From contig CM043966.1 in assembly GCA_014529385.2 (NCBI GenBank), forward strand, positions 99,042,087 through 99,106,086: DNA of 64,000 nt. The letters are read 5' to 3'. The number at the start of each line of letters is the position of its first letter. Within the stretch, counting starts at the first letter, position 1. A model generated the notes under the pieces. That model did no database searches. It worked only from the letters and a program-made list of their open reading frames with translations, and was not told where the DNA came from. Shown piece after piece: positions 47,097-58,175 of this stretch. The stretch comes from Adiantum capillus-veneris (lineage: Eukaryota > Streptophyta > Polypodiopsida > Polypodiales > Pteridaceae). The translations under genes were made by a program, and so were the position numbers.

Positions 47097-47211
47097 CCTT
47101 AAAGGCGGGTTCCCACCGTGGGGAAAAAGAGAGTGAGAGTGTGTGAGGTGAGTGGGATAGGGGGGGGGGGAGAGAGAGAGAGAGAGAGGGTGTGGGTGGC
47201 TGTGTAGGAAA

Positions 47212-47218
<7 letters not shown>

Positions 47219-47259
<41 letters not shown>

Positions 47260-47269
47260 GGGGGGGGGG
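47219..47269. repeat. (GA)n followed by G-run
   Basis: About 30 bp of GA, then about 21 G. Confidence 0.96.
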
Positions 47270-47408
47270 ATAGGGGGAGGGGGGTGTTAGGCTGGTGGTC
47301 CGCCAAAGTTGGGTAAGAAAACAGGGGGGGTATAAGGCTGAAGGGGTGTGGATGAGAGGGGAGATGGGGGTATAATATGGCGGCCCGCTAGGGCTAGGAT
47401 GTGGACGA

Positions 47409-47410
<2 letters not shown>

Positions 47411-47473
<63 letters not shown>
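47411..47473. repeat. (GA)n microsatellite
   Basis: About 62 bp of GA between two CCGCTAGGG/GCGGCCCGCC motifs. Confidence 0.97.
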
Positions 47474-47477
<4 letters not shown>

Positions 47478-47893
47478 TTGAAAGAGAGAGAGAGGGAGTA
47501 TACAATATCCATGGCGGCCCGCCGGAGGGTGTGACAAGAGATATCTCATCTTATGCGCCCACTGGGCCAGGTGATGCAGCAGTAGAGTAAGTGAGAGAGA
47601 GAGAATTGGCGGAGCTGAGCAGTAGAGAGAGAGAGTCCATCTTTTGGCGATAATGGAGAGGTGTGGCCAAATTGGTGGCGCCCCGCTAGTGGTTAAACCT
47701 AGAGGGGTGGTAAATGGTAAATAACTTCCCTTTTTTGTTTTTTTTTCTTTGGTGATATGCACTCCCCTTCTTAGGGTATGGTTCTCGCGGTCGCGGTTTC
47801 AAAAACCGGCCCCGTCAATGTCATCCTCTTTAGCTTTGTGACTTCTACAACATTCACATTTGGGTCACGCAAAGGTGGCATTCCCTCCACTCC

Positions 47894-48706
47894 TCATGGT
47901 GGAGGTCGAGCATCATTTGGTCTCTGCAAAAGAACAGGTTGTTGGCTAGTGCCTTCAGCTGCATTCATCACTGTATAATTCAAGCTAGGCCTCCCTAGCT
48001 TCCCACGGGGCCAAGGACAATTATACATCAGATGCCCAGATCCTCCGCAATTCCAACATTGCAAGACTCTCCTAGATTGTGTCTCTTGCTCTTCTGACTT
48101 CTTTGCTTGTCCCTTTGGACCTATAGCTTGTGCAAGTTGAATTGGCAAGTTGCTTAAAGATTCATTTAACTTCTCAATCACTTCAGTCGTTACCTCAAGA
48201 AGCTCCCAAGATGTTGATGCTTGTGAATTACCTTTGGGTCTAATACCTTCAATTGGAACCTCTCCCCTTAGGCAGTTGAGTTTCCTATACGTCTTGGAAG
48301 CTCTAGTTTCAGCTGCATCATAGGTGGCAGGTGCACCCGCCTCCACCTTTACCTTAAAATCGGGAAAGAGTCTAGCTATGAACCTCTCCTTCTTTAGAAA
48401 TTCTGCATCATAATTAGGGTTAGCAGCATTTCCTATCCATAGAGACCAAAGATGTAGAAACTCTTGCTTATACAAGTAGTAGTCATCTAAGTCTTTTTGC
48501 TTATGAGAAACAATGTCTTGCCATAGTTTTTGAGAGTTTTGGGGATCAAAGAAGTGTCCCTTGAAATGATTCACAACTTTTGTGTAATTCCCCTTAACTT
48601 CCTCAGGCAAAGAGTCAAACCAAGTGCTAGCATCTTTCCTAAGGACCACCTCAAACATTTCTACACGTTCTTGATCAGTTACTATCCTCTTGATACGACA
48701 AGACAT
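47894..48706 (-). CDS. Gypsy gag protein
   Basis: A 270-residue ORF with the retrotransposon gag pattern: WFDSLPEEVKGNYTKVVNHF and LWQDIVSHKQKDLDDYYLYK (about 30-80) match the capsid region of Ty3/Gypsy gag, and the C-terminus has a CCHC knuckle CWNCGGSGHLMYNCPWPRGK (about 217-236). The capsid part lacks a long N-terminal extension, so ATG 48706 may be the true start or an internal Met. After the stop a different frame continues briefly (DPNVNVVEVTKLKRM), then a purine run and LTR B begin, so pol is absent. The knuckle resembles the fragment at 3684-4031, which also precedes a PPT and LTR A, suggesting one family for both. Would form the particle. Confidence 0.78.
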   Translation of the reverse strand: MSCRIKRIVTDQERVEMFEVVLRKDASTWFDSLPEEVKGNYTKVVNHFKGHFFDPQNSQKLWQDIVSHKQKDLDDYYLYKQEFLHLWSLWIGNAANPNYDAEFLKKERFIARLFPDFKVKVEAGAPATYDAAETRASKTYRKLNCLRGEVPIEGIRPKGNSQASTSWELLEVTTEVIEKLNESLSNLPIQLAQAIGPKGQAKKSEEQETQSRRVLQCWNCGGSGHLMYNCPWPRGKLGRPSLNYTVMNAAEGTSQQPVLLQRPNDARPPP

Positions 48707-49801
48707 CTTAAAATTTGCTAAAAATAATTTTGCATCCTCCCCAAGCTATCCAAAGAATAAGGGGTAGCCACTCATTTGCCTACTTGTATCCATGTTTCAA
48801 GAAAAAGAACCCGAAGCTAATTGCACTCATAAAATTGGTTTTTTCTTTTCTTTTTCTTTTTCTTTTTCTTTTTCTTTTTCTTTTTCTTTTTTTAAAATCA
48901 CAATTCAAAGTAGAATGAAAATGTATACATCAAAGCTTAGATCGTAGTAACCCAATGGCAAAATGAACGGATTGGCTGAGGCATTGATAGCTGCTACTTG
49001 CCTAGGTCCAAACATACGACGGAAAACAAGCTGGAATTGTAACTTTGTACCAACTATTACATGCACATCTTGCCTAGCCAAAGTAATGAATGTACGATAG
49101 AAGTCCTCTTGATTCATTAACCTAGCTAATACAAGATAAAAACATGCAATAAGAAAACAACCTTTAATGAACGAGTTACCTTAAGGAACTAAGTGAGTTT
49201 GCCAAACCAAATTGCAAGAGAAGTGTGAGCCTTTGGAAAACAATTGCACCCAAGCTATCAATTTATTTATTTTGGAGTAGATACAATAATGATGGAAGGA
49301 GTATAATTTACTCACACTCACTCACAAACTCAAACTAGCTCAAGCTTGTCTATACACCAAGGTGATGGTGTATAGAGAGCTAGCTCGCTCTTCTTACAAC
49401 TAAGATAGAGACTAGAGTGTGACATGCTCAATGTAGTGTGCAATAGTGTGGAGATCAATTTTTCAAAGATGAATGGACTGTATTTATAGGTTTCTGGGAT
49501 CCTTGATTAGGATTAGACCTAATCAATTTTATTGTCAATATAAAAGATTATAAAATATTTTTTATTTTCAAAATGAGTGTGGGTCTTCCTTATCCCTTGA
49601 GTCACATGGATGTGGGCTCAAGGGGAAAATTTATTGAGAGTGAAAGGAGAGAGAGGTGAGTAAGTTGGAGGTGCCTACTCTAGTAGATAGTAGAGGGTGC
49701 AATTTACAAGGGTTAGTCGTTAGTGTTAGTAGTTTGTAGCTAGTTGGATGGGTTAAAATTACATGGCTTATGCACTCAAGGTGCATTAGATGACTTATAA
49801 A
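48707..49801. other. Leader region of the Gypsy gag and flank, non-coding
   Basis: No further gene is seen. A (CTTTTT)n run lies at about 48840-48892. The right part (49200-49800) is AT-rich and is the insertion target of the TR-GAG element; it should continue at 58771. Confidence 0.5.
48840..48892. repeat. (CTTTTT)n microsatellite
   Basis: About eight consecutive CTTTTT units. Confidence 0.95.
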
Positions 49802-49806
49802 ATGAT
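49802..49806 (+). other. Target-site duplication, left copy (ATGAT)
   Basis: ATGAT immediately precedes the 5' LTR and recurs at 58766-58770 immediately after the 3' LTR. Confidence 0.92.
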
Positions 49807-50099
49807 TGTTAACCCTCACGGCTCACGGACACCCCATCACCTACGACGGACGTGTATTATGTATTTGGTAGAGTCAGGTACCGGGCTTGTCGGACCAATA
49901 GGAAAAGGGTAAGAGTGATCGCCGATGAGAGGCGCACTCTAACACGAACATGCTAGGGTTAGTTGGCTAAGCATGGACGCCCAAGTGTGAATGGGGTGAG
50001 CTTATAAAAGCCAACTAAACCTAATTTTTACTCATTCTCTCATTTGTGCAATAGAAGAGTGCTCTTGCTCCATCTCCATCTTCTTCTTCTTCACCTCCT

Positions 50100-50137
<38 letters not shown>

Positions 50138-50388
50138 GGAGAGTGTGTGTGCGATCGAGCATTACGAAGGCACGACGGCGGCGAGGCGGTTGAGCGCGGC
50201 ACGACTGCAGCTTCTTCTTCATCGCGGCGAAGAATCCACCACGAAGGCGAGCGTAGAGCGGTGAGTGACACACCCTTTGCTCTCTTGAGCTTGCTAGTTT
50301 AGGCTTGTTGTGCGCTTGGAGCCGTTTGTGGCTCGCACACGGTGTATTGGCAAGTCCCTTGCTTCGACAGTGCGGCAAGGAGCGCACA
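49807..50388 (+). repeat. 5' LTR of TR-GAG element
   Basis: TGTTAACC...GCGCACA, 582 bp. Contains TATAAAA at 50003-50009 and a (TG)n(AG)n block about 100 bp downstream in the transcribed part. Confidence 0.96.
50003..50009 (+). promoter_or_regulatory. TATA box in the 5' LTR
   Basis: TATAAAA, 196 bp into the LTR, conserved in the 3' LTR at 58374-58380. Transcription would start about 30 bp further, near the ACTCATTCTCTC stretch. Confidence 0.65.
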
Positions 50389-50392
50389 TTTT

Positions 50393-50410
50393 TGGCGCCG
50401 CTGCCGGGGA
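50393..50410 (+). other. Primer-binding site, Tat/Athila type
   Basis: TGGCGCCGCTGCCGGGGA begins four bases after the LTR end. It differs by one base from the well-known plant Athila/Tat PBS with GTT in place of GCT, usually attributed to tRNA-Asp. Confidence 0.9.
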
Positions 50411-50504
50411 TATGCCCTACACCAAGCTCGGTTAGCACTTTACGCTTTCTTGTGGTGCAATCTCTATCATAGGAAAGGCAGGGAATGAGTGTGTGTAGTT
50501 GTGT

Positions 50505-50815
50505 GGAGATTTCTGTTTTTTGCGTTTTCTACGTTTTCTGGTTTGCACTGCACAGTTAGCATTTCTTGCGTTTTTGCATTTTCTGCATTTTTTGGTTCTG
50601 TCAAGTTTCAATTTTCTGCAATTTCTGCGTTTAATTTTCTGTCAAGTTCCAATTTTCTGCAATTTCTTGCGTTTTTTCAATTTCTGCAATTCTTGCGTTT
50701 TTCTGTGCTTTTTCAATTTTCTGCTTCTCTTGCGTTTTTTCAATTTCTGCATATCTGTATTTTCAATTTCTGCGTTTTCAATTTCTGTATTTTCTGCATC
50801 AAAAAAAAAAATCTT
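50505..50815 (+). repeat. T-rich leader with repeated TTTTCTGC motifs
   Basis: About 300 bp made of imperfect TTTTCTGC(G/A)TTTT and CAATTTCTGC units. It gives long Phe-rich open frames that are repeat artefacts. It ends in poly-A/poly-T. Confidence 0.85.
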
Positions 50816-51399
50816 TTTTATTCTCGGAAAAAAAAAATTTATGAAAAAAAATATTATTTTTAAAAAAAATCGGAAAATAAAAACGCGAGTGAGCGGGCGG
50901 TTAAATTTTTTGAAAATAAAAAACGCGACTCTTAAAACGGACGGGTTGGTTTGTATAAAAGATAGATCGGGATCGTTTTCCGAAGCCGAAGCCGAAGTCG
51001 AAGCCCAGGCCCAGGCCTCAGTCCTCAGTCTTATGATATATACTAGACTCACTCTTATATATATACCCTACTCCCTCAAGAGAGAATGAAAGCATGTGGG
51101 ACAAGTCCTCCACTCTCCTCCTTTCTCTTCCCACTTGCACCCTTAGACTTTCTAGTTTGGGCCTAGTTCCCTACTGGAAATTGACAGTTTTAGGGATTCC
51201 GAGGGCATAGAGTGACCAAACGGAGGGCTGTAAAGCACGGCACGACCCTCTGACCGATACGCTCGTTTCGAGCTATCACACGGCCCATTCCACGACACGT
51301 TCTAAAAAATCTAGCAAAAAAACAAACAAAAAACACGCTAAAAACTAGTCACAAGGCCTCCTAGAGCAGCTTTTTGACACCTTAGGGTATCAAAAGCAC

Positions 51400-54300
51400 A
51401 TGCACTTACGCTCTGGGCGGGTGCTAGAACACGAGCATATTGAGGGTGCCTCTATTCATACAGACACCCATTACCCATCCACGATAGGCTCTAGACCCTC
51501 AGCGGGGACACAAGGTAGCACCACCCAAGACCCTAAGATAGCCGCTAGTGATTCCTCCTCCGACTCAGAAATCATGGAAGCATACCCTACCCAAAACACT
51601 GAGAGAGAAGGCCATGCACCTCACGAAGCTCCACAACCTAGTACTAGTATGTTTAGCCGTTTCATGGAAACATTAGGTAGAGCTACTCGCTCGGAACCTG
51701 ATGCAAATGAAGCACACGAAGGGGGTGGGGAAGTGGACTCTCCTTTCACATCGCACGTGGACCCCACACCCCCAAAGAGTGTCCATGTGGATATCCTACC
51801 AACTTCTTACCAAGAAGGCCCTGTTGAGCTGCCTCCTTCAGAAGTTCCCTCTAGAGTACCGTTGGTGACAAGTAAAACCACGGGGAGCAACATTGCTTCT
51901 ACCTCACAAGAAACCGTTAACACGTCGACTCTAGAAGGATTGTTCATTAATGATCATTGGACATACGACCTCCACACTGAGGTGTTGACGGATCTACACT
52001 CTGGCCACGCCTACCATGTAGGATGGATAGAGATTGTACAATCCACCTCTAGTGCCACGAGCATCGAAGATCAACAGAAAATGATCTGTAATGTTATCCA
52101 TGGCATTATTCAATCAGAAAGGCAAAACCGAGGGGTAAATATACTCTCAACTAGCCCCATGAGATTTCTGGATATGAGCAAGGCTCAACAGCCTACTCTA
52201 TCACAAATGGAGACTCCTCTAATGAGCCCCATGGACCCATCTTACGTCATTTCACCTGGGGTCTCTATGCAATCTGAGCCTCCGAGCGACAACTTTAGCT
52301 TCCCTAACTTGGCTCAACCTTCTATTAAGGAAAACACAGTGCTCACTCCAGGGATAAGCCTGACAGAGAATGTACCGATGACATCTACGGTTAGCGCAGT
52401 GCCACTACCTAGTGTCGTAGTACCTAATATGGGGCCTCGACCATATGTGCCTGTAGCCCCTTATGCACACATGGCCCCCACACCTCCAATTGTACCACTT
52501 GTTCATGCTCCTCGAGTGCCGCTCCCTAGCCCTTATCCGAGTGGACCTATGCTCAGTTATGTTCCATATCCTGCATCATCCACACATATGCCAAGACCGG
52601 TACCCGTTCCTCTCCCACATATGATTCCAAGAGTACCTCCACCGGCCCTGCCTCCTCACATAGGTGACTTGGCAGCGTTTGCTCAAACCATAGGTCGATC
52701 TATCGCGGAAAATATGCGTCATGCATCTGATAGGGAGCCTAGAAGTAAGGCAGTACAAATTGCCAAACTCACACAAAAATTCAATGGGGACCAAGATGCT
52801 AGGAAACACATTGAAGTGTTTGAACAAGTATGTGATTCCTTAGGGGAACGCAACGAACTACATAAGTGCAATGCCTTAAGCTTGACATTAAGTGGGAAGG
52901 CTGGAGATTGGTATAGAACCCTAAGGGTGGACGAGAAAACAATCTACCCTACCCTTCGAAGGTTGTTTCTAAAGGAGTACATACGAGAAGGTGTGCTTTG
53001 GGGTGTAGCATCTCAGCTACAGAAGGCCGAACGTAAGGAAGGAGAGTCAGTAAGGGACTTCATTAGTCGTCTAAAGCACTTAAACTCTCGATGCCCTGTA
53101 AATGAGCGCTTCAACAATAACCAACTGCTTGATCGATTCATTCGAGGGTTGAGGAATGAAGGAATCTATAATGGACTAGTGATTAGAGGTATCACAACTT
53201 GGGAAGATGTCACTGCCAATGAAATCCAATTAGAGGACAACTTGATGATAGCAGGCATGAGGGTGTCTACTGACACGAGATCCACTAGCTCACAAGCCAT
53301 TGAGTATGAACCCATGACTGCAAATCCCATTGCCAATGAGCCAAAGGTATTTGAGACATTCTTGACAGACCTCACCAAGGCAATCCAAGAGTCTCTTAAG
53401 GATAATCGACCCCCTCAAAATAGTCACATGTATCCAAGAAGGGAGCAACAATGGTGTTCCATTTGCTTAGGTCCACATAGCACTAGTGAGTGCCCTACGT
53501 TTAGAGTAAAATTTAATGGAACTTGCAACACATGTGGTAGGTATGGTCACCAAGCTAAGGATTGTTTAATGATCAAACGTATGATGGCAAATAGACCACC
53601 TGTAGCCTGGACGGATGCGCCTCGAGCTCCTGTATTGATGCCTGCTCCACCTATTGAGCAACTACCGCAACACATGGTCCCTAGACCTCAAAATGTTGTA
53701 CAAGCTACACCGCTACCACCTCCTGTGCTAGGACCGCAGCCCCCGCATCCAAGGGTTGCCCCTATGAACCAAGTGGGTTGCGAGCCATCTAATGCTTATG
53801 CAGATGGTTGTGAGGAGGAAATAGACACTAGTATTGCCTACGGACTTGATACATTGGAAGAGTGTCCTATATACTACATGGAAGATTGTTGGGGGAAAGT
53901 CAAGCCGGTTTATCAAGCTGCTGCTCTCGCATCCAGAGGTCAAAATATCAACACCCAGGCTAGGAGGCCACCTCTTCAATGCTACGAGTGTGGTGGACCA
54001 CATCGAGCAGCGGAGTGCCCTATTAGGCTGCAAAACAATGCTGCACAGATGCAAATGAATCAAGGGAGCACGTCTGCAATGCCAATACTCACATGTAATC
54101 GTTGTGGCATAGATCACTTGATTGCCCAATGCCCATATAACCCAAATGCGCCTAAAATCACACTCCTGAATTTGGTCGAAATTGCTAGTGTGACATCGCC
54201 AATACCACCCGTCGCACCCGCTTATGCGATTACACGGTCCATGCTTCAAGGGCCAGGCCATATCCTCGAAGAGAGAGATACCGCGTCAGTTATCCAAGCA

Positions 54301-55842
54301 AAGAAAAAGAAGACACGAAGGAAGAAGTCACAGAATACGGAAAATTCAAAGCCAAGTTCCAAAACAAACATAGGAACAGGAGATGACCCCGTGTATATGA
54401 ATGACCTCGAGGATGATTCAGATTCATTCGAGACAATGGAGACTAGAACCAATACCACAAAGAGAAAGACCGACAAAGAAAACCGTAACATGGAACCAAA
54501 TGAAAACCGAATAAGAGAAAATCATAAAGAGCCTCTGAAAACACCACAAGTGTTTCCAAATCCAATCCAAGACCCCCAAGATAAACCGCAGGGGCAAAAA
54601 GGGAAGAATCGTAAAAAGAAGATTGGGACGTACCCAAACCCAGTAGACGAGATTGAGCAGGTGAAACATCTAAGAGGTTTAGTGGAGGAGACTCAAAGGA
54701 AACTAGAACCAGAACCCATGCATGTCAAAATTCATGACACAGTGTTTCCCACGCAAGTTCATCCACCCCACATGAACCATAGACCGTTAGCCATATCTAG
54801 TATCATCCAAGAAGGGAGTGAGGACGGGACATCAGAAAGTGAGCATACACCCTTCTTGTTGGAAAGGATGTTTAACGAAGGAATACCTGATCCCATTGAG
54901 GAATATGAGATTCCATCCTCACCAGTTCCTAGTCAAGGACCTACACCCTGCAAAACGCCAATGAATGTTGCCAAACTAGTGGACTTCATGTCTTCTGAGG
55001 TCCGAACCACGATCATAGCAAAGCTGTATGGAGATCCTGAGTTATTCCTTGCACTTCGAGCATTCCTTAACGGAGAGCTACGAACGGGATTACCGCAGTT
55101 TGCGCAACCAAATAGGCCTGACTCGATTATGATTGATGAGGAAAATCATGTGCAATCACTTGACTTAGATGGACACGAGTCTGTGATCGAGGTACCCATT
55201 AACGAATTAGGGCAGTATTTTGAAGGCGACGAGTCTAATGCGACCCTACCCATCACTACCAAGGGATTAACTATAAAGGGAATTCTTGATGGTGGTGCGG
55301 GAGTTAGCATCGTTACAAAAGATTGTTGGGAATCCATGGGAAAACCCCGCCTCAGTGTTACTAACATTGTGGTAAAGATGGCAAATGGTACCATAGCCAA
55401 ACCTATGGGGATGCTCAAGGATCTTAAGATCAAAGTTATAGGACACAAGGTACGACATACGTTCATTGTAATGGATTTCTCTAAACACCTTATGTCATAT
55501 GAGATGATTTTAGGACGACCATTCATGAGGGAAGCACAAATGGTTCACGATTGGTCTAAAAATCATGTCTATTTGCAATTCCAAGACTCTGTCCTTAGAG
55601 TGGATTTGGTGACTGGTAAGGTACACCCCTTAGGGAGTAAAACCATTATTGATCATCACTCTAACACCACAGTTCACTCGGCCCCACTACAATATTGTTA
55701 CACTTGTAAGAAGGATACAGACATTGGCCAAGATTCTCCTTATATGGATGTCCTACCTGGGATGACTGAGTCGGACAATGTGGATTGGGTCCACCTAGCA
55801 GCAACCATAGACACTTGGGGAATAGGGGGACGACCTGGGTAA
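51400..55842 (+). CDS. Gag-protease polyprotein of TR-GAG element, 1480 residues
   Basis: The protein would form the particle and process itself. ATG 51400 is the first in frame after the leader. Residues 1-440 are low-complexity, Pro/Ser/Thr-rich. The gag capsid domain spans about 455-610 (KFNGDQDARKHIEVFEQ, GKAGDWYRTL, VRDFISRLKHLN). Four zinc knuckles follow: CSICLGPHSTSEC (about 686), CNTCGRYGHQAKDC (709), CYECGGPHRAAEC (861) and CNRCGIDHLIAQC (899); the first, third and fourth have three residues between Cys and His, one fewer than usual. A basic, Lys/Arg-rich part lies at about 965-1100. The retropepsin is at about 1285-1400 with ILDGGAGVSIV and MILGRPFMREAQ; D-G-G replaces D-S/T-G, as in plant Tat-type elements. 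No stop interrupts it. About twice the length of a usual Gypsy gag-protease. Confidence 0.92.
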   Translation: MHLRSGRVLEHEHIEGASIHTDTHYPSTIGSRPSAGTQGSTTQDPKIAASDSSSDSEIMEAYPTQNTEREGHAPHEAPQPSTSMFSRFMETLGRATRSEPDANEAHEGGGEVDSPFTSHVDPTPPKSVHVDILPTSYQEGPVELPPSEVPSRVPLVTSKTTGSNIASTSQETVNTSTLEGLFINDHWTYDLHTEVLTDLHSGHAYHVGWIEIVQSTSSATSIEDQQKMICNVIHGIIQSERQNRGVNILSTSPMRFLDMSKAQQPTLSQMETPLMSPMDPSYVISPGVSMQSEPPSDNFSFPNLAQPSIKENTVLTPGISLTENVPMTSTVSAVPLPSVVVPNMGPRPYVPVAPYAHMAPTPPIVPLVHAPRVPLPSPYPSGPMLSYVPYPASSTHMPRPVPVPLPHMIPRVPPPALPPHIGDLAAFAQTIGRSIAENMRHASDREPRSKAVQIAKLTQKFNGDQDARKHIEVFEQVCDSLGERNELHKCNALSLTLSGKAGDWYRTLRVDEKTIYPTLRRLFLKEYIREGVLWGVASQLQKAERKEGESVRDFISRLKHLNSRCPVNERFNNNQLLDRFIRGLRNEGIYNGLVIRGITTWEDVTANEIQLEDNLMIAGMRVSTDTRSTSSQAIEYEPMTANPIANEPKVFETFLTDLTKAIQESLKDNRPPQNSHMYPRREQQWCSICLGPHSTSECPTFRVKFNGTCNTCGRYGHQAKDCLMIKRMMANRPPVAWTDAPRAPVLMPAPPIEQLPQHMVPRPQNVVQATPLPPPVLGPQPPHPRVAPMNQVGCEPSNAYADGCEEEIDTSIAYGLDTLEECPIYYMEDCWGKVKPVYQAAALASRGQNINTQARRPPLQCYECGGPHRAAECPIRLQNNAAQMQMNQGSTSAMPILTCNRCGIDHLIAQCPYNPNAPKITLLNLVEIASVTSPIPPVAPAYAITRSMLQGPGHILEERDTASVIQAKKKKTRRKKSQNTENSKPSSKTNIGTGDDPVYMNDLEDDSDSFETMETRTNTTKRKTDKENRNMEPNENRIRENHKEPLKTPQVFPNPIQDPQDKPQGQKGKNRKKKIGTYPNPVDEIEQVKHLRGLVEETQRKLEPEPMHVKIHDTVFPTQVHPPHMNHRPLAISSIIQEGSEDGTSESEHTPFLLERMFNEGIPDPIEEYEIPSSPVPSQGPTPCKTPMNVAKLVDFMSSEVRTTIIAKLYGDPELFLALRAFLNGELRTGLPQFAQPNRPDSIMIDEENHVQSLDLDGHESVIEVPINELGQYFEGDESNATLPITTKGLTIKGILDGGAGVSIVTKDCWESMGKPRLSVTNIVVKMANGTIAKPMGMLKDLKIKVIGHKVRHTFIVMDFSKHLMSYEMILGRPFMREAQMVHDWSKNHVYLQFQDSVLRVDLVTGKVHPLGSKTIIDHHSNTTVHSAPLQYCYTCKKDTDIGQDSPYMDVLPGMTESDNVDWVHLAATIDTWGIGGRPG

Positions 55843-56579
55843 CACCTGAGGGGGATGAAATGCCTGTACCCTTAAATATGCTACAAGCAATGCATATCGC
55901 TTCCGACAAGACTCATCCTAATGTAACGAAGAAAACATACAAGTGGGTCTCTAAAGCTTCTTTAGTGACCATAGCTAGTGCTAAAAAACAGAAGCCTTGT
56001 AAGAAACGTACCACTCGCTCCAAGAAAAGTAAGAAAATGTTGCGATGGATCCCTAAACGACTATTGGAAGCCCAAGGCTACTATCAAGGAAATGATCAAA
56101 TCTGGGTGCCAAAACGTAGATTGTGCTCTTACCTATCACCTGACCCAAGTGAGCCCAATCCCGTAGCTCCAAAATGAATCAGTGATCGTGAAAAGAAAAA
56201 AATCACAGAATGCTACACACCCGCTCCCGAGCTAGTTTGGGTACCAAAGAAAGAACGATTTGTTCCACCTAGCTCAGGAAGAGGGGAGTCCCATGAAGAT
56301 TCTAGCTCCTCATGTAATACATCCATAGAGGTAAAAGCTTCTACACAGCCTCCATCTATAGTAGTGGACCTCCATGAAGCTACCAAAGAATCCACACCTC
56401 CCAGTGTTCAAGAATCACCTGATGAACCACTTCAAGTTCGATCCTGGGAGAGTACCTTACCACCCTTGCAGCTTGACGAGGCACCTAGGGTAATAGAAAA
56501 CTACTGGCAAAAATCCTCACCTATTACCAACTGGAACAATTGGTTTCAAAGGGTGACAAGCTCATTTCAAACGGTATGA
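55785..56579 (+). pseudogene. Second reading frame with W-[IV]-P-K motifs
   Basis: Overlapping the gag end in another frame, it encodes a basic protein with YKWVSKASL, LRWIPKRLL, QIWVPKRRL and LVWVPKKERF, and ends at 56579; one TGA (56175-56177) interrupts it. The same motifs occur in the minus-strand elements at 36252-36757 and 27060-29945 and near 8325. W-V-P-K repeats are known next to the zinc knuckle in some plant Copia gag proteins, but I know no function. It may be the remains of a longer polyprotein reached by a -1 or +2 frameshift, since it begins before the gag stop. Confidence 0.55.
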
Positions 56580-58162
56580 TCTACCCAAGGAAGGGGGGAG
56601 TGTTTGTGGACATCCATCATTCACTGGTTTCCCTCTCAACCTTTTTCCCTGACCTCTCAATCACCAATCTTAGGGAATGTACATATACAGCTTTATACTC
56701 ACAAAAAAAATAAAAAAAAGAGCAAGAGCAATTAGCAAACGAGTATGCACATTAAAGTCAAAACATTGACTCAGACCTACACATGTCACATCTGGTACAG
56801 TGAAACAGAAACCTATGCCATGAAACACCTTTGATCCTCATCACTTGAGTGATGGAAGGTAAGTAAGATTAGTACGATAGGAGTGTTTCTGTTTTAGAGT
56901 GGAGATATTAGCGAAGTTCTCTTTTCCCACTAATGTGTACAGGAGCGTGTTGCTATTGATAGGATTTGGACCTTCATGGAACCTTTCTCTCGTTCACACT
57001 TCAGATCAAGCGCGACCATCAACACAAACAGGTGTTTCTTGTCCATTAGCATTGCCCCTTATCTTTTAGCATCTATGTTTGTCTGCTTTGATTGTGATTG
57101 GTAGCATAATATTCAGCGCATTGGCTTAGTATCAAACATTTAATTCAATGTAATGTTTTGTCATAATCACTTGTCTAGGTGTAAAAATCAAGCAATCCGA
57201 CTAAGCTAGTTTGACCAAGCTAGGTATTAGAAATCTTCTCTTAATACCATGGGGAATGCCTTCCTAATAAACAATGGTTACTTAGGTTCTTAATCCGATT
57301 TAGGCAGCATTGTGTGAAATGTACTAGGGCTTTCTAGTGGGCTTAACCCTAGTGACCTTTAGCTTAAGTATTATAAAGGGAGTTTACTAATGTGATGAGC
57401 GTGGGGAGGGTAATAGTGTTATATGACCCCCCAAAGTTACAAAATTAAAATGCTGAAAATGAACAAACAAAAAATCAAAGTGCCACAATGTAAAATTTTA
57501 AGCTGGAAGAGAAATCCCTGCTTAAATTGGTACTTCACTCACATGTATTGCCTATGGTACTAGAGCCCTAGAGGTTCCCAGTGTGGGCGCTTTTCCTTGA
57601 AAAGCAAAAAACCCAAGGCATACAAAATAAGCACACACATCATAATTGAATCAATGTGAAAAGAATTGGGGGGGTCAATGAAAAAGTAATCAGTCAGGCG
57701 ATGATTTCATGAGAAATTCCTTTTATGGTAGCTTAACTACAAGGTTTTCTAGATATATCCTCTAGTCAGCCCTCGAACATGAATACTTGGCTCTCGCGAT
57801 TAAACAACTTAATTGACCAGAGAAAATTGAGAAGTTACCCATGGTATTAATATTCGATCTCTAGTGCCTTTCGACCGTCAAATTAGCGACCCCAGACTTG
57901 TTTAATTTTCTACCTTTACATCTGTTTATGCATTTGATTACACTGCAATTTAATGTTCATTGCTAACAAATTGTTTGAAATTCTTTTACCAATCAATTTG
58001 TCTACCTAAAACTACATATGCTTTTTAAGAGAATGCAATTACTGTGCCAATGTTGTTTGATTTTGCAGTGACTGAAGAAGGCTAAGGACGTTCATCTCAA
58101 ATGCTCTTCCACCTCGACGAACCAGCTTCAACTCAATAGCTTCCGAGGACGGAATCTACATC
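56580..58162 (+). other. 3' untranslated region of TR-GAG element
   Basis: No ORF of note. 57340-57900 matches, inverted, 27360-28040 in the decayed relative, so it is an ancient part of the family and not a random capture. Keeps AGGGAGTTTACTA(A/G)TGTGATGAG and CCCAAAGTTACAAAATTAAAATG, which are conserved between the two. Confidence 0.75.
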
Positions 58163-58173
58163 AGGAAAGGGGG
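58163..58173 (+). other. Polypurine tract of TR-GAG element
   Basis: AGGAAAGGGGG, two bases before the 3' LTR. The relative has AGGAAGGGGGG in the same place. Confidence 0.88.
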
Positions 58174-58175
58174 CA

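Larger units (their letters stand above)
45245..47761 (-). repeat. Long CT-rich LTR (B)
   Basis: Read on the minus strand it starts TGCATATC after the purine run AAGAAGGGGAG, passes through 1.5 kb of CT/GA and C-run blocks with GCGGGCCGCCA motifs, and then shares about 900 bp with LTR A (up to ACCATGACC at 45245). It is about 0.7 kb shorter than A because simple repeats differ in length. It ends about 130 bp before the Copia gag ATG. Confidence 0.6.

Noticed and set aside
50032-50438. Minus-strand ORFs in the TR-GAG LTR, repeated at 58403-58764
   Set aside because: They recur only because the LTR is duplicated; they run antisense to LTR transcription and cross microsatellites.
50499-51089. 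Phe-rich ORF of 196 codons in the TR-GAG leader
   Set aside because: It is read from T-rich TTTTCTGC repeats in a leader before the gag ATG; no known domain and the composition explains the open frame.
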